Origin: Larix kaempferi
Taxonomy: Eukaryota > Streptophyta > Pinopsida > Pinales > Pinaceae
Direction of reading: 5' to 3'
Length of the DNA stretch: 64,000 nucleotides
Assembly (NCBI GenBank): GCA_027924585.1
Contig: BSBM01000904.1
Span: forward strand, 15,226,501-15,290,500
Positions 56,739-64,000 of this stretch are shown here, piece by piece (within the stretch, counting starts at the first letter, position 1; each line of letters opens with the position of its first letter). The notes beneath the pieces are model-generated. The model saw only the letters and a list, made by a program, of their open reading frames with translations. It was not told the DNA's origin and searched no databases. The translations under genes and the position numbers were made by a program.

Positions 56739-59700
56739 TTGTTTTTCCCGTCCTTATTTTTATAAGTTTTTCTTCTCTTCATTGGTATATAATCTATAAG
56801 AGGACCATCTACATCATCTGGACTTTCTCTTTCAGTTCTTGGTTCTTTAGCAGGCGCTTTTGGTGATGTTTGCAATATCCTAGCTGATTGTTGTTCTAGA
56901 CGTGGATTTGCAGCAAGGGGTTCGGATTTGCTTCAACGATGTGAAAATGTTACATCGTTATATTTTTCTATTGTAATGACAACTTTTTCATTTAAAAAAA
57001 TTCATTACGAAGGTGTTTTTTTACCAAGTGTGACCAAATCATGTTGTTGATGCTCTTGTCTAGTCTCAACCTGTACAATTTCACCCTCTACATGCTCTGC
57101 AGTTGAAATACGGTGAACTACAATTAATGGTCACCATTTGCAATGCTATACATAAAATTGTAACATATGAATAAATTCATTACCAGGATTTGAAGCTTGA
57201 TCATCGATTTTTTGTTGTCCCTCCTCGACACTAATGGGATCATTACTTTCCTGTTAAAAATAGAGTCAATATTTTACATCAAGTATTTGGAACGAAAATA
57301 TTCCACAAGTGACAAATCTTCATTAAACTATATAGATTATATATACCTATGCACCGGATGGATTGGTACCACAAGACTATGCTTTCCCAGATAAGCTTCT
57401 TCTACGTTCAACAACAGCTCCAAAGCCTTCCTAGAAGCCAAGCTTCATGTCTTCCTCTGTGGGTAATTCATTATATCGATCGGCCTGCATATTTGCTTAT
57501 CTTCATTAATTAACATTTTACGGTGCAATAAAACGAAAAATAATTTTCAATTTATTATTTGTATTCATTGTTGGTTTCCGAAACTTACAATCCGTGCCAC
57601 CAAATTCGAATAACCACCAGGGCCAAGCTTGTGCTGACCTATTTTTTCTAGTCTTGCCTTTGTGGACTTTGATGTGTTTGGTAACCTATGCAAGTGTTGA
57701 TATACATTAGATGTTCCAAGTTCGATATAGAAATCAAGGATAATAAGGTTTAGAATTACATTGTGGAAAGTATTGCATACCTCCCTATGCCTGTTGTTAG
57801 CTTGCCTTCTCTTCTCAGAGCCTTCTCCTTTCCATCTTCCACTAGAGCTCTCCACTCCATTGCTGGAATCATTGGTGGGTGCTCATACCTATGGTTTTTT
57901 TCGAGGTGTGTCCTATATTGGTCTCGGACAACCTTCACATGTTGACAATCCTTTTTCAAGACATTGGCATGACTGAAGGTTTTCTCCTCGAATAGGCCAA
58001 CCAACCGATTAGTGAGTTCATCTTTTAAATGTTTCAGTTGTCTATCCCACCTTGTTCGGATGGTGGGCCCGAAGATCTCCAAGAAAAGGTCATTCATATG
58101 TTTATAGAAAACATTGTTTCCTGCACAACAATCATGCCATGATCATAATTAGTTGATAAAAAAACATTTTATCGATATATTACAATGAAATTATAAACAC
58201 TAATTAACCTGATCAACTATGATTAATTACTTGGGAACGTCGGTATCTTTATTGGGACGAGATCTTCGTCCACCAAAAATGTTGTCTCTAGTGTTCCCGT
58301 GCTTTTGACATGGGAAGATCCTGGAAATGTAGCTTCTTCAACATCAAAATTGATAGGGGACTCGGTGTCGACCCCTTCTTGTGGACGATCCGTTGTGTGT
58401 TGGTCAGTAGCGGCTGTTGCGCTCACAGCGGGGGTCCGTGGTGTTTCGAAACGTGTTGCTGACTGTTCGGTCGACAACAATGGCGAAGGATTCAAACTAC
58501 GTGGAGTCGTTTGGTCGTGATGCGAAGTCTCTCCATCAGCCTCGCTGGGGCCAACACCACCTTGACCAATATTGTGTGGTCCCTTATAATTCTGTAAATA
58601 CACACCACGTCTTATACGTTCAATACTATCATATAAAAGAGAACATTATAAAGACTTAAATGAATTATTCTATGATTCAAGATTCCTCAACTTACTCGCA
58701 AGTTATTAGATCTGTGTTCCAACAATGCAATCCTTTCTGTAATTGCACTTGTCTGCGGAACCTGGATTAGTAGAGAAAGGATTTCCGTAGTATATCTATT
58801 CAACAATTTCTCTGCCATCTTTAGCGGGTGTGTGGCTTCACCAATTTTTTCGCAATTGTGAAGCACCTCTGCCACTTCAGGTTCTAACGAAAAATCTTGC
58901 GATGCTGATTCATACTGCGATTCAATAGTGGGCTGCAACAAACATATATAAAGCACTACTGAGTTCTCTATTGATAGATTCCAAATTTTATATTAACGTA
59001 ACACATCTATAATGATAGATTCGTAAAATTACAACACGGTTTACATTATCATAACGAAACTAGTATATCACACAAAAAATACATAACAAAATTAACATTA
59101 TGCTACATATTATATTGGTACAATTGAAATGAATTATACCTGCGACCTCGAGGATCACGATACACTCATTGGATCAATGGTCATAGGCGACTTGCCCCGA
59201 TCTGCTAATATCTGGGAGCTGCCCCTAACAACACCCTAATAAAAAAACATAGTGAAAGTCACCTAAACGATTCCAAAACTATTCATGAGAAAACACATCA
59301 AAAAATTTATTATTCATATTATATTTTTAATATTACAAAGATGTGTACCCATTGTGCGGACCCTAGTGTGGCTGACCTTACAGAAACGGCCTGCATCAAA
59401 AACATAGACTACAAAATTACATAAACGAAACCAAAATATTCATTGAAACATTAATATAATGCTAAAACATTTTGACATATTTTAATTGTACAATTCAAAT
59501 TAGGTCTACCTGTTGCCCCGAGGGTGTTGTCATCTGATCAACATTCGACGGGTGTATTTCCTGATCAACGTTCTGCATCAAATATAAATTTCATTATATA
59601 AAACAAACCAAGTTATTAATAATGGAAAAACAAAGCAAATAAAAACTCTTTTTTCTTATTATATTTGTACTATTAGAAAGATGTATACTTGCTCCGTTGA

Positions 59701-59754
59701 GGAAGAAGTTCTCCTCCGACCATTTGTTGGTAGGGATTTATCCCGATCACTGGC
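56732..59754 (-). pseudogene. Twelve-exon gene with a plant transposase (Ptta/En/Spm-like) segment
   Basis: Exons, each bounded by AG and GT: 59754-59689, 59572-59510, 59390-59349, 59235-59140, 58932-58696, 58591-58231, 58120-57781, 57685-57589, 57484-57347, 57250-57184, 57096-57025, 56967-56732. Intron phases match at every junction (0,0,0,0,0,1,2,0,0,1,1), strong evidence for a real transcript. The middle carries MNDLFLEIFGPTIRTRW, PAMEWRALVEDGKEKALR, then TSKSTKARLEKIGQHKLGPG with GYSNLVARI, resembling the C-terminal part of the plant Ptta/En/Spm transposase family. Flanking exons are low-complexity (Ser, Pro, Thr, Gln). The end reads PMKRRKTYKNKDGKNNV and TAA, a basic tail. In-frame stops lie at 59157-59155, 57433-57431, 57379-57377, 57349-57347 and 56935-56933. 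Probably a transposon-derived DNA-binding protein; decayed. Confidence 0.72.
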
Positions 59755-59871
59755 CTGCGAAGTAAATATGGGAAATTTAAACGAAATAAACTAACAAAAA
59801 ATCCTTATGATGTTTAATTTATTACTAAAAGGTTGGGTAAAATGTTATATAATAACCGTGTTTGTATCTAC

Positions 59872-60583
59872 TCAATTGACAGGGTAATTAATAAGCAACT
59901 CGTCCCCTGCATATATTGTTTTAATAGCAACTACAAAAACACGGTTTCCTTCAGGCCCCTCAAATTCGCAGTTTGGTTGCTTAATTGTAGACCCTGGTTG
60001 TGTACTGTTCATAAACCCCGCAATATTCCCTGTGGCCTTTGGCCTTCTGTCCATGTACAACGTTCCTCCTTTATTTTGATTTGTGTCTTTCAATTGTAAA
60101 TAGTTTGTTGACAATCCATAGCTACGCATACTTTTTGTATATCGGACAAGGTGCATCCAATCATTGTAGTTGTATATGGGTCCAATATACTCCATCAATT
60201 CTGTACATGTCCCGTAACCGATCAAGATGCAATCCATGGAAAACAACCCGAAACCATGTATCGACGACGGTGCAATTCGATATCTCCTCTCGTTCACACA
60301 AAAATCAGGTTTTGGTGGAGGAAGATACTTCGGTACCCATTGTTTCTCTAAATGTCTGTACCTCAAGGGCACCTCTTCGTCGTCTTTTGTCTCATCACCA
60401 TAGGAACATGCCCCCCCCTTGACTGTGAAAAAATTCATTGCGTCTATGGAATCTTCTTTTGGTTTTTTGACATCTAGTTGATACAATTCTTCTAGACCTA
60501 CTGGATGTCTCACTTTCCTCTAGCCTTCCTAAACTCCTCTCGCTCAAGGAAGACAGATCAGACAAATACCTATTTGGTTCTAC
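59872..60583 (-). pseudogene. SET-domain protein, possibly the N-terminal part of the gene at 56732-59754
   Basis: Translation gives a SET core: NERRYRIAPSSIHGFGLFSM (GxG start), TCTELMEYIGPIYNYNDWM, KGGTLYMDRRPKATGNIAGF, then MNSTQPGSTIKQPNC and YAGDELLINY (GDELxxxY, catalytic Tyr). The usual NHS of the pseudoknot is NST, so His is missing. SET domains bind S-adenosylmethionine and methylate lysine, often on histones. The frame from 60513 to TGA 59874-59872 is intact. An exon likely begins after a CAG at 60583 in another frame, so a frameshift or alternative acceptor (near 60520) is needed. A GT at 59880 in phase 0 could splice it onto the next exon; that donor is weak. Co-oriented and 118 bases upstream of the exon array. 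Confidence 0.75.
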
Positions 60584-60599
60584 CTGCACCATTGGAAAA

Positions 60600-61136
60600 A
60601 AGTTTAGATTCGACTACAAGGCATAGTGCCTCTTAAAAGTTGACGTGTATCGCCTTTTATAATTTTACTTGATCCTCATTCCCTTTGTCAACATGTAGGC
60701 ATTCAAGTGATGATCGTAAGATGACCAATTTATCTTTCTTAAGAGTAGAAAGTCATGCAATATTTATGAGTTGTTTTTTACTATTTGATTTAACGCTACA
60801 TCACACATGTAACACACATGAAACACTACACATACACGTTACAGGATCTCCTCTAATGCTACAAGTCCTGGCTACTTACTGAAAACTATTTACCACATAT
60901 TTGATTACCTTAGTGTAGACATTTCATGTAATATACTTAGAAGAGTTACTTTTAGAAATGACTGTGCCTCTTAGAGGCGAATCAACTCTAGGAACCAAGT
61001 GACCCTATGATAGGGATAGTACAAACCAAAGAGAGAGAGATGATTGGGCTATTGTATGGTCAATCAAAGAAATTCAGTGACAGTAAAAAGGCTCAGTACA
61101 AAGACCAACCAGTAAGGTACAAGTAAAAAAAAAAGA
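60600..61136. other. Unassigned spacer upstream of the SET gene
   Basis: No coding signal or clear promoter recognised; this is where the 5' exons or promoter of the gene would lie. Confidence 0.4.
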
Positions 61137-61520
61137 ATGGGTATAAAGACTCATAACCCTTGGGACTAAGGGGGTGTACACTACCTCAAACGTGGACAAA
61201 CTACCATAGTTATAACCACAAGACCAAAAACATAAAAGGCGGTACAAATCAATATATGCAATATCTCCTTGTAACTACCTCATATATGTAATATCTCCTT
61301 GTAACTACCTCATATATGCAATAGCTCCTTGTAAGTACCTCTTGTAACTCAAATAGTACCACCAAAAGGTATGATAGCATGCAATCTTCCAAACTAAGGT
61401 CAGGAGGGTGGTACGAAGTGGGTATAAAGACACATAACAATTTGGAGAAAGTGGGTGTACCTCAAATGTGGACAAACTACCATAGTACCCACAAGACCTA
61501 AAACATAAAAGGTGGTACAA
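61137..61520. repeat. Duplicated block with a 30-bp triple repeat
   Basis: Three exact-length 30-bp units (61252-61281, 61282-61311, 61312-61341) contain aatatctccttgtaactacc. The flanks 61137-61250 and 61418-61520 are copies of each other, sharing gtggacaaactaccatagt and acataaaaggyggtacaaatc. Confidence 0.88.
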
Positions 61521-61649
61521 ATCACAAGATATCCCAATATCAGTAAAACACCCAAAAGGTAAAAGGAAAGGTACCACAAAAATATTATTGAAAAAATGAA
61601 AGGACCATAAGACAATCGACCAAGGTGGGGTACAACCATTCATCTCTCT

Positions 61650-64000
61650 CTCAAATGTACCATTGTTTCATATAACTTGAAAGACCATCATCACAGTAAA
61701 CGAAAAAGTCCACACGGGTGAGGTAATCACGTGGTCCTCTAGACTACTCCTATGGTCAAGCGTTAGTGGCTCCATGAAGGGGTGTTCAGTCCCTTCATAA
61801 TACCATCTAATTCAACCATCTCAAAGACCTAGGAGAAGAGGACATCACACATCATCAAATAAGTATTGGTAACTACCGTGTATGAACTCAAAAACCCTAA
61901 AGCAACCGAGCGTGTAGAAGGGGAGCTATGAAAAGACAAGGCTTGCAGGCCAAAAAAACAAGCTCAAAAAACTGTACTAGGACCGATGTCATAGTAAGCG
62001 AACTGAAACAAAAGTGGCCAGAATGCCAACAAGTAGCACTAAAAAGAAAAAGACTCTCTAAAAAGGTGAAAATGCAAGCAAACTTCCTAACTAGGAGCTG
62101 GAGACCTCGACAAATCGTATCCTTCGCAAGGTGATGAAATCCAAGTTGAACAATACGAAGTGAGAGACCGAATTTGAAGGATATCCCTCTACCGAAAGGG
62201 ATCCTGGGTAAAAGATCCCTAGTAGAAAAGTCACTAAGCTACCTCGTTCATGACACGTCGGAAAAGGTTTTCGACACTTCTTCCTTATCACCCTTGTATC
62301 ACCAGTATGGTGTTTGGAGAATACAAGGAAGACAATTATTGATGTTGCCTTAGGGCTAAGTGGAGTGCGGAATTCCACATAGTCTGTCTGGTTCTCGATC
62401 TCGCGGTGGTTTAACCCCTGAAATAATAGGAGGCCCCTCCACAAACTGGTGTATGACCGTGTCAACAAATACTAGAGGATTTTGGTTCCCTAGAGGACAA
62501 CAACTATGTCTCAGATGATAATGACAAGGGGGAATTATTTGGATGCCTATCCCCGGTGTCCTACCTAACTACCAAATTCTTTTGATTTCCTCAGGTGAGG
62601 TTAATGTTGGTTTAGTTAGGGAGATTGATTTTAGTGGTTGTATTACTCAATCAGGTAAATGGACGTGAAAATCATGGTGTGATGACTGACTCAAACCATG
62701 CAAATGCATATGAATAAAATAAGCCGTTCCTTTTAATGAATTCTAGCTAAGGTAAGGAGAGAGTTCTTTCAAACTATAACTACTCTTTCAAATTAAATGA
62801 ATCCAATAATAACTTTCTTCTACTTCTAATGACTAAAATGCATGACAATGTTTAAACCTAATTAGCAAGCATAAGCATGACATTGTGATATTGTGAATAA
62901 TCGTGTATGCTAGGACACAATATTTCAATTTAAAACCCATGTAATGTACACTAGGAGACTTAAATTACAGAATGATCTCATAAGTATAATCCCAAGAATA
63001 TTTGTCACAATCCAAAATATATTCACCAAATTCAAATCACTTCTACTATAGCTCAAGTTATGTGGTGTATACAAATATCCAAACCATCTCTGATTCACCC
63101 AAAAATTACAAACCATGAAAGAGTTGTTCAAAGAAACCATCAACAATTGGAAGCCATGCAATAAAAAAAAGGCGTTTGCAAGACATTATCATCCACTGGA
63201 AAGGTTTGGTAAAATCACAATGAAAAATAGTGATTCTAATAGTAATAGACCTCTTGTTGCAAATATGTTCATAATTTTCACTATAAGTGAAGCAATCAGA
63301 TTCAATTAGATATCCATGTCGAGCACGAAATGACAAGCATTTCAATGGATGGGCCATGTCAAATTAAGAACTATAACCTTTGTTCTCAAATTCCTCAAAA
63401 GGAAAATGAAGATAGTGTTAAGTTGTGAGACATTGCATGCCAACATAATCCTTAAACATGGTTGCTACCAACATTCACATATATGAGCTACCAAGATCAC
63501 CTAGAAAAAATGGGTGTTGTCCTATTTCCCATCACCTCCCTTGCTATCGACATGGTTTGTATTGAATTCTAAATAGTTGGATTAAGAGAGTCTTGGGTAG
63601 TGTTGGGACAAATCCCCTCAAGCTCTCTTAGAGTAATTTCATTCTACCTACAAATTACCTTGTACTTGTCTACAACTATGTTAATGAAGAATACTCTCTT
63701 AGTAGCCAATTGATGTTTCATGGGTACTCTTTCATTTGTTATAATGATAGTTGTTGAGTTGATAAGATTTAATAAGTTGCTCCTGTTATGAAGATTCTAT
63801 TGATGATGATGTACCACCTCTTGTTTCATTTTCAGGTAGCCACATACCTTGCCAGCAGCATAGTGATATTTTGATGAGTGGTAGCTTGTTTCATCCATCG
63901 AAGTTGGGACAGCAAACCGTAAGGTGCATTCTGGTTTGTTTTTCGACATCTGATTGGGTTGCTTTTTTACTTTATTTTTTGTTACAATCCATAACTAGCA
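61650..64000. other. Unassigned spacer to the window end
   Basis: Chance ORFs only, the longest 125 residues on the minus strand at 62468-62091 with no recognisable motif. No LTR ends or inverted repeats recognised. Confidence 0.4.

Noticed and set aside
61252-61341. CRISPR-like 30-bp repeats
   Set aside because: The units are directly adjacent with no spacers, in a eukaryotic repeat context.
62091-62468. 125-residue minus-strand ORF
   Set aside because: No recognisable motif, no supporting context, plausible by chance at this base composition.

Overview
The window reads as intergenic, repeat-packed DNA from a land plant nuclear genome, probably a large seed-plant genome; lineage is not resolved. 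The reasons are LTR retrotransposons primed by initiator tRNA-Met, tRNA-derived SINEs, plant-type LINEs with an RNase H domain, GT-AG introns and AT-rich spacers. I see no confident single-copy host gene, no rRNA or tRNA gene, no CRISPR array and no prokaryotic feature.

Layout. 1-1330: broken end of a copia element (pol tail plus LTR). 1729-4500: a compact, nearly intact non-autonomous LTR retrotransposon on the minus strand. It has 215-bp LTRs, an ATCTC target duplication, a tRNA-Met primer site, a leader with four consecutive small hairpins, and a single coiled-coil ORF. 5579-8915: fragments of a related LTR family with 60-bp tandem repeats. 8934-18527: a 9.6-kb element with 1,747-bp LTRs and a CATAG duplication but no coding capacity (LARD-like), apparently inserted into a LINE. 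18533-20838: two LINE 3' ends, the first carrying a SINE insertion. 21021-21583: two more SINEs. 23180-26990: a large imperfect inverted repeat enclosing a copia solo LTR (24990-25494). 28991-37560: spacers, two minus-strand LINE remnants, SINE-like copies, a GC-richer promoter-like patch, and a coding remnant with an in-frame 28-codon duplication. 38571-46510: a decayed Ty3/gypsy element on the minus strand with an extra long ORF downstream of pol. 46673-47590: a small TIR element. 49015-52815: a minus-strand copia deletion derivative with a TATTT duplication. 52976-54490: a gypsy-type LTR interrupted by a GTCGG-rich array.

54498-60589 is the most interesting part. A minus-strand gene-like locus starts with a SET domain and continues through twelve exons whose intron phases all match. 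It contains a plant transposase (Ptta/En/Spm-like) segment and ends at a stop codon at 56732. Its 3' flank is repeated at 54498-55114, where it abuts a nearly loopless hairpin of about 0.7 kb. The rest, to 64000, is spacer with short tandem repeats.

Most coding remnants carry in-frame stops of the kind made by C-to-T or G-to-A change. The elements with short target duplications and similar LTRs (1729-4500 and 8934-18527) look much younger than the rest. All calls come from reading the sequence; no database search was possible.
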